Part shown: positions 8,593-18,400 of the stretch, piece by piece
Layout: every line of letters starts with the position of its first letter
How positions within the stretch are numbered: position 1 is the stretch's first letter
DNA from: Sulfuracidifex tepidarius
GTDB taxonomy: Archaea; Thermoproteota; Thermoprotei_A; Sulfolobales; Sulfolobaceae
Assembly: GCF_008326425.1 (NCBI RefSeq)
Contig: NZ_AP018929.1
Coordinates: forward strand, 1,440,875-1,504,874
Direction of reading: 5' to 3'
Length of the DNA: 64,000 nucleotides
The notes under the pieces: generated by a model
What the model saw: only the letters and a program-made list of their open reading frames with translations
Told to the model about the DNA's origin: nothing
Database searches by the model: none
Made by a program: the position numbers and the translations under genes

Positions 8593-8893
8593 GTGAGTTC
8601 AATTAACTCATTTAAAAATTGTATCTCTATCGAATAACGTTAAGCAAAGAAACTCACCGCTAAGAAGCTCACGAGGTAGAGCTATAATACTTTTCGAAAT
8701 TCAGACAGTCATAATTTTAGAGTTTTTAGAATAATAGAAAAATAGCTTGTTATATTGAATTTATCAACTTGAAGAAATTATTAGCGAATTTCTTATTGAT
8801 TTATCATTTTACAGCAGTAAGAAAAATATATTACTCAGAAAAATAATATTCTATCTAAGAAAATAAAACGGATTACCTCTAGGAGAGAACCTT
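8593..8893. other. AT-rich intergenic region
   Basis: About 300 AT-rich bases between the HtrA start and the end of the solute-binding protein gene. It should hold the HtrA promoter. No gene, repeat or RNA is seen. Confidence 0.5.
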
Positions 8894-10315
8894 TCAGGAA
8901 TAGTAGGATTGCAAGCTTGCTATCCACTCGTTTGCAGCTTCTTGAAGCACACTAGACGGCGAGACAGAAGTTGACGTTAGATAATTGAAAACTTGATCGT
9001 TGAAATCAGGAATGAGAGATGAATACGTAACAGGGATGTTAGGTGGATTTGCGAAGGCATTGCTCGAAGCTTTATAAACCTCCTTCAGCCATTCTAGCTG
9101 TTGCGTGTTTAGAGATGTATTAGACATCAGCTGCATGAAGGCCTCTCTTGAAACGGGGAACTTACCGAACTTTATGAAAGCTTCTTCCTGAACCTTTGGT
9201 GAAACTAAGAACTCCAGGAACTCTAAGGCTATCTTCTGCTCTGATGCGGGCAAGTATTTGTTTATGCCTAAAAAGTCGGTTCCAGTCTCTGCATACCCTC
9301 CTGGGAGAGGAGCAAGGTAAGTTTCTGATGACACGTTAGACGAAATGGAGCTTAGCTGCGTTATGAATAGAAATGCACCAGGAGCTTCACCAGAGGAATA
9401 TATAGTTGGCAGGTTTCCGTATTGAATTTGTTCAGACGATGGAGAGACCTCATATGATACTAAGGTCTTATATGTCTCTAGTGCCTGAACTCCTTCACTA
9501 GAATTAAATGAAGGTAATGGATAGTTCAGCCCTGGAAGAGTATAACCCTCAAACATTATGTTGAAGCCTGGTATTCCTGAGTAATTGCCATGATTTAAGC
9601 TATAGGCATCTCTGTAATAATAACCAAATATTGCAGGATATGCGTCTATTATACCATGATTCTCATGATCATCTATGAGGAAACCGTATTTAGTAATTCC
9701 CTTCGATGTAAGGAAATTGTCTACGTCTTCCACCACTGTCCAATTCTTCCATGTAGTTGGCGAGAAATTCATATGATATTGAGAGGAAAACTCACTAGCT
9801 AGAGTCGAATTATCAAAAATTTTAATGTTATAAGCTGTGAGATATATTGCAGTCTCATAAGCTATCCCAATAGTCTCATAGGAATGAGATGACACGTTAT
9901 AGATTATCCCTCCGAAGTCCTCTTGAGGAGAGATTATATCTGACATGTTGAAGTCTGAGGAATTTAGAGGCAACAGATACTTCGATATATCCTGTGCAGA
10001 GGTCGACGTGTAACCTAAAATTGCGTATTGCGTACTATGTCCCGCTAAAGACGTTTCCTCATCGGAAATGTATTCTGAGAAAGGCTCTTGTATGACATTT
10101 ATTTTCACGCCAGGATGAGATGACACAAATTGATTTGCTGCATACTGAATGAAATCTGCCGATTGTCCGCTGAATGTGATCACGTTAAGTGTAGTCTCTT
10201 TTGAAGATTTGTGAAGGGCAAGATATCCTCCAACAGCTGCTATTATAACTATAATAACTAAAATTAAAATAACTAGATTTCTGCTTAATGCTCTCCACGT
10301 TTTATTTAAATGCAT
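8894..10315 (-). CDS. ABC transporter solute-binding protein (carbohydrate type), membrane-anchored
   Basis: A 473-residue family-1 extracellular binding protein. The N-terminus is positively charged and followed by one long hydrophobic helix (about 14-36), typical of crenarchaeal sugar-binding proteins anchored in the membrane. The mature part starts TTLNVITFSGQSADF and includes the family signature blocks GTDFLGINKYLPASEQKIALEFLEFLVSPKVQ and FGKFPVSREAF. It is transcribed divergently from the ATPase and permease genes across a 190-base promoter region. The substrate is not evident, probably an oligosaccharide. Confidence 0.85.
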   Translation of the reverse strand: MHLNKTWRALSRNLVILILVIIVIIAAVGGYLALHKSSKETTLNVITFSGQSADFIQYAANQFVSSHPGVKINVIQEPFSEYISDEETSLAGHSTQYAILGYTSTSAQDISKYLLPLNSSDFNMSDIISPQEDFGGIIYNVSSHSYETIGIAYETAIYLTAYNIKIFDNSTLASEFSSQYHMNFSPTTWKNWTVVEDVDNFLTSKGITKYGFLIDDHENHGIIDAYPAIFGYYYRDAYSLNHGNYSGIPGFNIMFEGYTLPGLNYPLPSFNSSEGVQALETYKTLVSYEVSPSSEQIQYGNLPTIYSSGEAPGAFLFITQLSSISSNVSSETYLAPLPGGYAETGTDFLGINKYLPASEQKIALEFLEFLVSPKVQEEAFIKFGKFPVSREAFMQLMSNTSLNTQQLEWLKEVYKASSNAFANPPNIPVTYSSLIPDFNDQVFNYLTSTSVSPSSVLQEAANEWIASLQSYYS

Positions 10316-10417
10316 AATAGCTTCTTACGTTAGTGCTTAAAAAAATGTAGGTTGGAATTAATATAGCTCTATTTAGAAATAAGCGTTCTCAAACTTATTT
10401 CCAATACAACTAAACCA

Positions 10418-10452
10418 TTAACATGCTACACTAACATGCGAGTTTTTTAAAC
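10418..10452 (+). promoter_or_regulatory. ABC operon promoter with direct repeat TAACATGC
   Basis: TAACATGC occurs twice (10419-10426 and 10432-10439, 13 bases apart) immediately upstream of a TATA-like TTTTTTAAACC at 10443-10453. The half-site AACATG recalls the ara-box reported upstream of sugar-responsive Sulfolobus promoters. A regulator site is inferred. Confidence 0.4.
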
Positions 10453-10504
10453 CTTCAAATGTAAATGAACCCAATGAGGGAAGACAAGGGCAGAGGTGAC
10501 AAGG

Positions 10505-11455
10505 ATGAGCCTTGAGGTCAGAGAAGTTAATAAGGTTTACAATAGGAAGCTAATTCTTGATCGAATCAATCTTCAAATAGAGAAGGGAGAATTCTTTGTT
10601 GTTCTTGGACCTTCAGGTTCAGGTAAAACAACGTTATTGAGAATAATAGCGGGGCTGGAGAAGCCAGATAACGGGAAAATACTGATAGACAACACTGACG
10701 TAACAAACCTTCCCGCGGGTAAGAGAAACATAGGAATGGTGTTTCAAAACTATGCATTATATCCTAGTAAGAGGATATGGGATAACTTGTTTCTTCCCTT
10801 AGAGTCTTCAGGAATGGGAAAGGAAGAGGCTACAAAGAGAATTGAGTTCATATCTAAAAGGCTCGGTATAGATGGTTTACTTCAAAGGTTCCCTGGGGAA
10901 CTTTCAGGCGGACAGCAGCAGAGAGTTGCATTAGCTAGAGCATTAGTTAAAACCCCTAGGTTGTTCCTCATGGACGAACCCCTTTCTAACCTTGACGCTC
11001 CACAAAGGGTATCTGCAAGGAAGCTAATTAAGGAGATTCAGGAGGAGTACTCTATCACGTCAATCTACGTAACTCATGATCAAACTGAAGCCATGGCCTT
11101 AGGAGATAGAATATGTATAATAGATGAAGGGAAGATACTCCAGATAGGTACCCCAGAGGAAATATATGATGACCCAGCTGATGAAAAAGTGGCAAGTTTC
11201 ATAGGGAATCCTCCGATGAGCTTGCTCGATGGATCTATTATAGGGGAGAAAGGAAATATAGGCGTAAGGGCCGAGGACGTGATACTTGAAGAAGGGGATA
11301 TGAAAGGAAAGGTCATAAATTCAGAGTTCCTTGGGGATAGGTATCTCGTTCACATTAGCTTAGGTTCGGAAGAACTGATGGCGTTCAGCAAAGTTAGGCT
11401 CAGAGAAGGAGTGGAAGTCAGTTTCAGGATATCCAAGTTCAAACAGTTTAGGTGA
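10505..11455 (+). CDS. ABC transporter ATP-binding protein (MalK-like)
   Basis: It energises sugar uptake. Walker A GPSGSGKT (35-42), Q-loop MVFQNYALYP, signature LSGGQQQR (133-140), Walker B LFLMDEP (153-159) and switch His in YVTHDQTEAM are all present. The C-terminal regulatory (TOBE-like) part is short (316 residues against about 370 in MalK). ATG 10505 is chosen because GAGGTGA, a Shine-Dalgarno match, sits just upstream; a GTG three codons earlier overlaps that site. The stop overlaps the GTG start of the permease by 4 bases. Confidence 0.93.
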   Translation: MSLEVREVNKVYNRKLILDRINLQIEKGEFFVVLGPSGSGKTTLLRIIAGLEKPDNGKILIDNTDVTNLPAGKRNIGMVFQNYALYPSKRIWDNLFLPLESSGMGKEEATKRIEFISKRLGIDGLLQRFPGELSGGQQQRVALARALVKTPRLFLMDEPLSNLDAPQRVSARKLIKEIQEEYSITSIYVTHDQTEAMALGDRICIIDEGKILQIGTPEEIYDDPADEKVASFIGNPPMSLLDGSIIGEKGNIGVRAEDVILEEGDMKGKVINSEFLGDRYLVHISLGSEELMAFSKVRLREGVEVSFRISKFKQFR

Positions 11456-13110
11456 ATACCTTGAGGTACTCTATCCCTTATATAATTTATATAGCAATAT
11501 TTGCAATATTTCCTTTTGTTTTTACATTTATTTTTGCTGGATTACATTTTTCTTTGAAGTCCATAGGAATTATACCTATTACAGAAATAGTGAAGAATAC
11601 ATTCATTTTCTCGGTTTTCACGGCAGTCTTTGCTACCGTGGTAGGATACTTCCTAGCAATAGTTGCTGATATGCTAACTAGGAGATGGGCCCGCCTTTTC
11701 TCACTCTTTGTCATACTACCTTTCACTATCCCTTTTACCGCGTCTGCGCTTATATGGTCCATAAGCCTTTATGGAGGAGGATATGGCTGGTTTACATACC
11801 TTCTTCACATAGCATATGACCCTCTGTATTTTCCATCCACAGCTATCTACGGGGTCACTTTAGTAAGCATTTGGACTTCAATTCCTTTCGCTTTCCTAAT
11901 TATTTTCTCAGCTTTCAAATCTATACCTCAAGAGGTAGTTGAAAGTTCCCAGGTAGATGGACTTAAACTATCTGAGTATTATTTCAGTGTGGCTAACCCG
12001 CTTATTGGAAAGGCATTCTGGACTGCATTTATATTGAACTTCGTTCTATCCCTTGGCAACTTTGATTTACCTTATGTGATGACTGGAGGAGGACCTGGTT
12101 ACGCATCTACTACCTTACCCTTGATAGTTTATGAAGAGTTCTTCATTTTAGATAACGTCCCTGCAGGAGCTTTCTTTGCTGCTATCCTTTCTATAATTGC
12201 TACGATTCCATCCATAGGATTACTTTACGCTATAAAGGAAAAACGCAGCCCAATGCCGTCTCTCAGAATCAGATTAAATGACGAGATGTTCAAAATAATT
12301 CTTGGTGCTTTCTCTGCTGTAGTCTTGTTCTTTTTGGACATGCCAATCTACTGGATGATTATAGTTTCTATTAGGTCTCCTATAGAGGATTTCATATCGC
12401 CTCCAGATTTCTTTCCTACTAAAATTGATATGTCCTTCCTAGTGGACGCTGCTAGGGATTCCATACCTTATATGATAAGTAGCATAGTGGTAAGTCTGGC
12501 AGTTGCATTGATAACGATCTTCATATCATCAGCTGCGTCATTTGAAATAACAAAAAGTAAAAGGTTATCATTTTTATTACCTCTATCAATTTATTTCTAT
12601 TCTCTTCCATCAGCATCATATATAATTCCAGTATACCTTATGATAAGTTTTCTAGGACTCTTAAATACATGGTGGGGGCTTATTTTAGCTAGTCCAGTTT
12701 TCACTGCGACGTATAGCGTATGGCTCATGTATAATTTCTTCTCAGTTATGCCAAAATCCTACGAAGAGGCTGCAGACGTCTTTGGAATAAAGAATAAATT
12801 TTTTAGAATAATCCTCCCGCTTAGCAGACCCGTTCTCATATCGTCGTTCCTTTTATCCTTCATCTTTTCATGGCATTTACTCTTCTACCCGTTGGTATTG
12901 ACGTATACTCCTTATTGCATGAACTTCCCACCGCAGGGGTCAGAGACGGTGACTATTTTCGCTCTCAATGCCATTGGGGATTTGACGATAAACTGGGGAG
13001 AGTTGGCGTCATCAGCATTAATCTCATCTATTCCAGTTTTAATTGTAGCTTGGTACGCAATAGACAGGGTTATAAAAGGGGCGTACAAGGGAGGTCTCAA
13101 ATTCGTGTAA
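11452..13110 (+). CDS. fused double permease of the ABC transporter (MalF-MalG in one chain)
   Basis: 552 residues contain two consecutive binding-protein-dependent permease domains. Each has about six membrane helices and its own EAA loop: EVVESSQVDGLKLSEYYF (about 163-180) and EEAADVFGIKNKFFRIILPLSRPV (about 442-465). Sugar transporters normally use two separate proteins. Here the second domain starts after a linker near residue 265-285. The GTG start lies inside the ATPase stop (GTGA), so translation is coupled. A single contiguous frame with good helices throughout argues for a true fusion rather than a sequencing artefact. Confidence 0.9.
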   Translation: MNTLRYSIPYIIYIAIFAIFPFVFTFIFAGLHFSLKSIGIIPITEIVKNTFIFSVFTAVFATVVGYFLAIVADMLTRRWARLFSLFVILPFTIPFTASALIWSISLYGGGYGWFTYLLHIAYDPLYFPSTAIYGVTLVSIWTSIPFAFLIIFSAFKSIPQEVVESSQVDGLKLSEYYFSVANPLIGKAFWTAFILNFVLSLGNFDLPYVMTGGGPGYASTTLPLIVYEEFFILDNVPAGAFFAAILSIIATIPSIGLLYAIKEKRSPMPSLRIRLNDEMFKIILGAFSAVVLFFLDMPIYWMIIVSIRSPIEDFISPPDFFPTKIDMSFLVDAARDSIPYMISSIVVSLAVALITIFISSAASFEITKSKRLSFLLPLSIYFYSLPSASYIIPVYLMISFLGLLNTWWGLILASPVFTATYSVWLMYNFFSVMPKSYEEAADVFGIKNKFFRIILPLSRPVLISSFLLSFIFSWHLLFYPLVLTYTPYCMNFPPQGSETVTIFALNAIGDLTINWGELASSALISSIPVLIVAWYAIDRVIKGAYKGGLKFV

Positions 13111-13150
13111 ATGAGAAGTGTTTTTAATACATTTTCAGATATACTCTCAC

Positions 13151-13735
13151 ATGGTTGAAAGGAAAATCATTGATCTGAGCTTACAGATAGAGGAAGGAAT
13201 GCCCTTCTATCCAGGGGATCCTGAACCTCATGTGAGGAAGTTCATAGATTACAAGGATAAAGGTTACATGGTACATGAACTTAATATAGGTACTCATACT
13301 GGTACTCACGTTGATGTACCTGCTCATTTTATACCCGGAGGAAAGACCTTAGAGAAAATAGGTATTGAGCAATTTATCGGAGAGGGACAGGCTTTCAACT
13401 ACAACGAAGTAGATCCATCAACTGAGATCGTTATAATATATACTGGAACTAATAAACAATGGAAAAAAGGCTGGAAAATGGATAATATAAAAGTCATCGA
13501 TGAAGAACTTGCAATGAAGCTCGTGAGATCCAAAGTGAAACTCGTAGGAATAGATTCGCCAAGTATAGGATCGTCGGAAGTCCACAGAATATTACTTTCA
13601 AATAACACTGTAATTGTAGAGAACTTATCTGATACGACCTCGTTACTAGTGGGGAAGAAGTTCACATTCTACGCCGTCCCGATCCTAGTGTCTGGCGTAG
13701 ATGGGGCTCAAGCAAGAGCTTTCGCAGTCTTATAG
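13151..13735 (+). CDS. cyclase / kynurenine-formamidase-like metal hydrolase
   Basis: A 194-residue protein with DLSLQIEEGMPFYPGDPEP at the N-terminus and the metal-binding motif GTHTGTHVDVPAHF, which define the putative cyclase/KynB family (hydrolysis of N-formylkynurenine or ring amides). Tryptophan-catabolism genes are not adjacent, so the substrate is open. The ATG at 13151 is chosen because TTTTTAATAC lies about 25 bases upstream and the family starts there. It lies 40 bases after the permease. Confidence 0.85.
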   Translation: MVERKIIDLSLQIEEGMPFYPGDPEPHVRKFIDYKDKGYMVHELNIGTHTGTHVDVPAHFIPGGKTLEKIGIEQFIGEGQAFNYNEVDPSTEIVIIYTGTNKQWKKGWKMDNIKVIDEELAMKLVRSKVKLVGIDSPSIGSSEVHRILLSNNTVIVENLSDTTSLLVGKKFTFYAVPILVSGVDGAQARAFAVL

Positions 13736-13859
13736 CCAGGAAAAAGAGCTTATGTATCTACATTTTCCCATTTAGATCCATTAAATCTAATCGAAAATTT
13801 AAAAGTTCTACTAAGAATTAGTTTATTCTAGAAATTTCAGACGTAACTTATATAAAAAC

Positions 13860-13881
13860 GAGTTCTTTTTTTAAAAAAAAC
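13860..13881. terminator. T-run / A-run between convergent genes
   Basis: The sequence CTTTTTTTAAAAAAAAC lies between the cyclase gene (plus) and the Cys-rich mini-gene (minus) and could stop transcription from both sides. Confidence 0.35.
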
Positions 13882-13890
13882 TATTATCTT

Positions 13891-14013
13891 TCAATAACCT
13901 TTATCTAATACACATGCTACAAGGCTACATTTATCGCCTACACATTCATAAAGCCCATATCCGGTTCTGCACGTCATCGTTTTCATTATGGTGAAATACT
14001 TGTTCTTCTTCAT
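13891..14013 (-). CDS. 40-residue Cys-rich mini-protein
   Basis: A short frame in an otherwise empty 480-base interval encodes 40 residues. After a basic start (MKKNKYFTIMKTM) it has four cysteines (15, 24, 29, 34) in the compact block TCRTGYGLYECVGDKCSLVAC. The spacing CX8CX4CX4C suggests a metal site or two disulfides. The start may instead be Met10 or Met13. No family is recognised. Support comes only from its non-random composition and position. Confidence 0.5.
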   Translation of the reverse strand: MKKNKYFTIMKTMTCRTGYGLYECVGDKCSLVACVLDKGY

Positions 14014-14217
14014 GTTCTCATACTATAATGATTTTCTTAGCTAAAAATCTTTATTAAAGAAAACTTTACATTAACTTTTAAAGGCTTATACAAGGGTACC
14101 TGACCTAACATCGTCTGGTGATAGTACTTCTATTCAGTTTAGGATCTAAATGAAAAGTAACATACCAATCATATCTATATAAACAAATTTATAAATAATT
14201 AAATATCTCTATACTGT

Positions 14218-16074
14218 ATGAACAGTGGAGAGACAAGTACAAATTATGACAAACAATTAAAGAAGTCTTTAAGCAGACTTCAAATGTTATATCTTTCCCT
14301 GGGAGGAATCATAGGATCAGGGTGGCTCTTTGGATCTCTATACGCAGATTCGGTAGCTGGTCCCGCCTCCGTCCTTTCATGGATAATTGGGGGGATCCTT
14401 GTCCTCTTTATAGGACTTACCTACGCTGAGATAGCATCTGCAATACCTAGGTCTGGAGGTACTGTTAGATATCCTCACTATTCTCACGGTGGTTTCGTGG
14501 GATTCTTCATGGCTTGGTCTTACTTACTTGCAATATCAGCAGAGCCTGCTATAGAGGCAACCGCAGTAGTAACGTATATGAGCCTTTTTCTTCCTTCACT
14601 AGTCAACCATGGATATCTGACCTTGGAAGGGCTAGGGTTAGCTTATCTTTTGCTTGCAATATTCTTCCTCATCAATTACATGGGCGTTAACGCACTAGGA
14701 AAGGTGAGCCATGGTGCAGGGTGGTGGAAGCTGATAGTACCAGCTATAACTGTGTTATTGATAATTGCGTTCAGCTTCCATCCAAGTAATTTCACTGTTA
14801 CTAATTTCGCCCCTTACGGTGCTTCCTCTGTCCTGATAGCTATTCCAACTACTGGAGTAATCTTTGCATACTTAGGTTTCAGGCAGGCAATAGAGTACGG
14901 AGGAGAAGGAAAGAATCCCCAGAAGGACATACCTTTTGCAGTGGTGGGCTCCATACTTATTTCAGTAGTACTTTACACCTTGCTCCAAGTAGCATTCACA
15001 GGCGGGATAAATTGGTCTACAGTGAAATACGTCAATTCTAAGGGAGTTCCCACTTTCACTTTAGCACCGGGGAATTGGAGCGGGTTAGTACATTCGACTT
15101 TGGTGAGCGGACCTTTCTATCTCGAAATAACCAATTCGCCCGTAGTAGGACTACTCTTAACTTTGTTCACTATATGGTCTGCAATACTAATTATCGATGC
15201 TATAATATCTCCTAGCGGGAGCGCGTGGATTTATGTGGGTAGCGGAGCTAGAACGGTTTATGGTTTCGCAGCTTCAGGGTACTTCCCCCCAATCTTGATG
15301 AGGTTAGGCAAAAACAAGGTACCAGTACTTTCGTTGATAGTATCAATCATCCTGGGAGGTGTCTTCTTACTTCCGTTCCCTGCATGGCAGATCCTAGTGA
15401 GCATAATATCTTCAGCTTCAGTCTTCACATACATCATGGGAGGTATTGCTTTAGAGTCGTTAAGGAGGAACGCTCCTTGTTTAGATAGACCTTTCAGACT
15501 CAAGAACTCCAGAATATTAGCACCATTAGCTACAATCTCAGCAGGTCTGATAATATACTGGGCTGGGTTCAGTACTCTTTTCTATGTCTTCACTGCAGCG
15601 ATGTTAGGCCTACCGATTTTTTACGTTTACTATGCTCACAAGTCGCTGAAACTTAGGAAGAGCACGTCGATGTTACTGTCATTGCTCGATATAGTTGGAA
15701 TACCTGCACTATCATGGTATTTATTCGTGTCTACTAATTCCTTAACAACCCCTAATAATCTTGCATTTGTAACATATATCCTAGGAATAGCGTTACTCCT
15801 TTTAGTAAATGTTACACTATCAGTAAAGCATTCTAAGAATTCATACAGAAGGAGGGAGATGCTAGCAGGAGTCTGGTTACCAGCTTATCTGGTATCGATG
15901 TATATACTATCCTATTTTGGAAGCTTCGGTCTCTTCAAGGTAATAACTTTCCCTACAGACGTGATAGCAGCTGCATTGTTAACTTTGGGAGCTCACTACG
16001 CAGCTGTAACGTCGTCAATGAGAACCAGAGCAATAGACGAAATAATAGAGGCGTCCAATGTAGAAGACGCATAA
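14218..16074 (+). CDS. APC-family amino acid permease
   Basis: A 618-residue membrane protein with about 14 predicted helices. The N-terminal block LSLGGIIGSGWLFGSLY is the glycine-rich first-helix motif of amino acid/polyamine/organocation transporters, and the conserved loop YGGEGKNPQKDIPFAVVGS follows. It probably takes up amino acids. TATA-like sequence (TTATAAATAATTAAATA) precedes the ATG closely. It is a single-gene unit. Confidence 0.88.
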   Translation: MNSGETSTNYDKQLKKSLSRLQMLYLSLGGIIGSGWLFGSLYADSVAGPASVLSWIIGGILVLFIGLTYAEIASAIPRSGGTVRYPHYSHGGFVGFFMAWSYLLAISAEPAIEATAVVTYMSLFLPSLVNHGYLTLEGLGLAYLLLAIFFLINYMGVNALGKVSHGAGWWKLIVPAITVLLIIAFSFHPSNFTVTNFAPYGASSVLIAIPTTGVIFAYLGFRQAIEYGGEGKNPQKDIPFAVVGSILISVVLYTLLQVAFTGGINWSTVKYVNSKGVPTFTLAPGNWSGLVHSTLVSGPFYLEITNSPVVGLLLTLFTIWSAILIIDAIISPSGSAWIYVGSGARTVYGFAASGYFPPILMRLGKNKVPVLSLIVSIILGGVFLLPFPAWQILVSIISSASVFTYIMGGIALESLRRNAPCLDRPFRLKNSRILAPLATISAGLIIYWAGFSTLFYVFTAAMLGLPIFYVYYAHKSLKLRKSTSMLLSLLDIVGIPALSWYLFVSTNSLTTPNNLAFVTYILGIALLLLVNVTLSVKHSKNSYRRREMLAGVWLPAYLVSMYILSYFGSFGLFKVITFPTDVIAAALLTLGAHYAAVTSSMRTRAIDEIIEASNVEDA

Positions 16075-16277
16075 GAATTTTTTATAAATAAAAACTTTTT
16101 CATTAAATTTTTAACTCTATTCAGGTATTGAGATATTGGATTATCATCTCAAAGAAGAGATCTTATCTCTCTCAGGCTGCTAAGTTGAATAAATTTCTGA
16201 TATGACGTCCCTGTAAAGCTAGGCGTAATTGATAGATTTAAAGACACTTTTAAACATACGGTTCAAAGAGACTGATA

Positions 16278-18305
16278 ATGAAGAGGTCTGATGTTTTACC
16301 ACTTTTAAAAGGAAAAGGAGGCTACTTGGACGACATACCGTTCTCTGGGTATTATGCTACGTTCGTAAGGAGTCCTTACGCGCATGCGAAGATTAAGCGA
16401 ATTGACTACAGTGAAGTAAACAGAAGGGGAGGCCTGATAATCACGGGAAAGGACGTTATGAACGTGGTTAACACTTCGGGAGAAGAGGGTAGTTCGACTT
16501 CTACTCCTCCCATCGCAACTGATAAGACAAGGTTCTACGGTGAGCCCGTTGCTTTAGTACTGGGCAAAGACCCTTACGATGCAGAAGATTTAGCTGAGCT
16601 CGTGAACGTTGACTATGAGCCTCTAGAGCCAGTGATGAGTGTAGAACAAGCTCTTAAAGACGAAGTTCTAGTTTTTGAAGAGAAGGGAACTAATTGCGTG
16701 TTTAGCAGAGAAATTAAGTACGGTGAAATCCCTTCTGATGAGGAAATAGAACTGGAACTTTACTGGAGCAGATCTTCAGGGAACCCTATAGAGACATTTG
16801 CCACAATTGTTCTCCCCGGAGATCCATTAACGATCTTCACCAACATGCAGGCTGCAGCTGTGCAGTCATCTTTCCTCTCACCCCTTGGAAGAATAAAGAT
16901 AAACCCTGTAAGGCAGGGAGGAAGTTTCGGATCCAAGTTCGCAGTCCTTAAATACGTAATGGCTCTAGGGGTCGCTTCGAAAAAGTTTAACGTCCCTGTA
17001 AAGTGGATTGAGACAAGAAGTGAGCATCTTGCAGGCTCTAACTCGTCTGGACCAGAGAGAACTTTCAAGGTTAAGGCGTACTTCAAGAGGGACGGAAAGG
17101 TAACCGGACTTCACTTCAAAGTATGGGAAGATATAGGAGCTTCACTATACAACGGACAAGCATTTAAACCTCAGGGAATACTCGCTGGGCCTTACAAAGT
17201 GAAGAATATAATTTATGACGTATCGTTAATAGCGACCAACAAGAACCCTGCAGGTTATTTCCGTGGGGCAGGAACTCCACCTCATACTTGGACGTTGGAA
17301 AGAGTGATGGACTCAATAGCAGACGAACTTAACATGGACAGGAAAGAGATCAGGAAAATTAACTTGATTGACTCTTTCCCTTACGAGGCACCTTACTCTA
17401 CTTATGACTCAGGAAATCCTTTACAACTCTTGAAGCTCGCAATGAGTAGAGAGGAATGGAAGCTCAGGGAAAAGGGATACGGTGTTGGTTTGGCGTGTTC
17501 GACAGACCCAAGTACACCTAACGGAAGCGAAGAAGTATCTATAAGGACTGGGAAAGGGAAGGTTGTGGTATCGATAGGATATGGACCTGAGGGCCAGGGC
17601 AATGAACATGCGGCTAGACTTCTCGTATCATCTCTACTTCATGTGAACCCAGACGAAGTAGAAGTCGAAGTTGATGGTTCTCTGAACAGCTTCGGACCTG
17701 GGGGAAGTAGAATGGCCGTCTTCTTATCAGGAGCAATAAAAGGCGCTGTTGAAAATCTTATCTCTATTATAGAAAATAAAACAGGAGGTAAATTAGTAGA
17801 TGGGAAAGTGAATACGAAAGAAGGGAAAATAGGTTTGAGCTCGGTGGAAGCGGAAGCTAGATACACTTTTTCCCTCCAAAGCAAGAATAGATATAACGCA
17901 TATCCTTTCGCGTGCGACGTTGCTGTAGTGAAGGTAGTCGATGAAAAGGTAATCCCTGTCAAGATGATAGTCTTTATTGACCCTGGGACTCCTCTAGATG
18001 AGGATCTTGTAAAGGAACAAATTATGGGAGGGACAGCTATAGGTATTTCTGTGTCATTATACGAGAGGTACGTTTACTCAAGGGACGGACAGCTCCTGAC
18101 TGGGACTATAGGTGAATACGGTATGCCTTCATCTCCCGATATTCCTCCGATAGAGGTCAATGTTATACCTTCTCCGTCTCCGTTTACCCCTATAGGTGCA
18201 AAGGGAATAGGTGAGATCCCGGTAGGTGTCGCTGCGGCTGCTATGACGAGCGCAGTAGAGGACGCTCTGAAGAGAAAGATTACCAGAGTTCCATGGAACT
18301 CTTGA
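16278..18305 (+). CDS. molybdenum hydroxylase large subunit (xanthine dehydrogenase / CoxL / aldehyde oxidoreductase family), orphan
   Basis: It carries the molybdopterin-binding blocks of the family: GGYLDDI and VRSPYAHAKI at the N-terminus, GGSFGSKF (about 215), GYFRGAGTPP (about 327), GPEGQGNEHA (about 436) and the catalytic GAKGIGE near the C-terminus. Its 675 residues are shorter than the usual 750-800. The FAD and 2Fe-2S subunits that normally accompany it (as in Sulfolobus glyceraldehyde oxidoreductase) are not adjacent. It may borrow them from elsewhere. The substrate cannot be read from the sequence. Confidence 0.85.
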   Translation: MKRSDVLPLLKGKGGYLDDIPFSGYYATFVRSPYAHAKIKRIDYSEVNRRGGLIITGKDVMNVVNTSGEEGSSTSTPPIATDKTRFYGEPVALVLGKDPYDAEDLAELVNVDYEPLEPVMSVEQALKDEVLVFEEKGTNCVFSREIKYGEIPSDEEIELELYWSRSSGNPIETFATIVLPGDPLTIFTNMQAAAVQSSFLSPLGRIKINPVRQGGSFGSKFAVLKYVMALGVASKKFNVPVKWIETRSEHLAGSNSSGPERTFKVKAYFKRDGKVTGLHFKVWEDIGASLYNGQAFKPQGILAGPYKVKNIIYDVSLIATNKNPAGYFRGAGTPPHTWTLERVMDSIADELNMDRKEIRKINLIDSFPYEAPYSTYDSGNPLQLLKLAMSREEWKLREKGYGVGLACSTDPSTPNGSEEVSIRTGKGKVVVSIGYGPEGQGNEHAARLLVSSLLHVNPDEVEVEVDGSLNSFGPGGSRMAVFLSGAIKGAVENLISIIENKTGGKLVDGKVNTKEGKIGLSSVEAEARYTFSLQSKNRYNAYPFACDVAVVKVVDEKVIPVKMIVFIDPGTPLDEDLVKEQIMGGTAIGISVSLYERYVYSRDGQLLTGTIGEYGMPSSPDIPPIEVNVIPSPSPFTPIGAKGIGEIPVGVAAAAMTSAVEDALKRKITRVPWNS

Positions 18306-18400
18306 TTTTTCTTAGCATAGATATAAAAAGCCAAAGTAACTGACTTTTATTCTAACATAAAAGGCTTTACTTAGGCTCTTATATAATTTAAAATTGAAGT

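Noticed and set aside
12870-13127. Frame overlapping the end of the double permease
   Set aside because: It is an out-of-frame shadow of a membrane protein; the permease frame continues with good helices and an EAA loop.
16130-16190. Possible C/D box sRNA antisense to the promoter region of the molybdenum hydroxylase gene
   Set aside because: Box sequences deviate (GATGATA) and the spacing to CTGA is too long.
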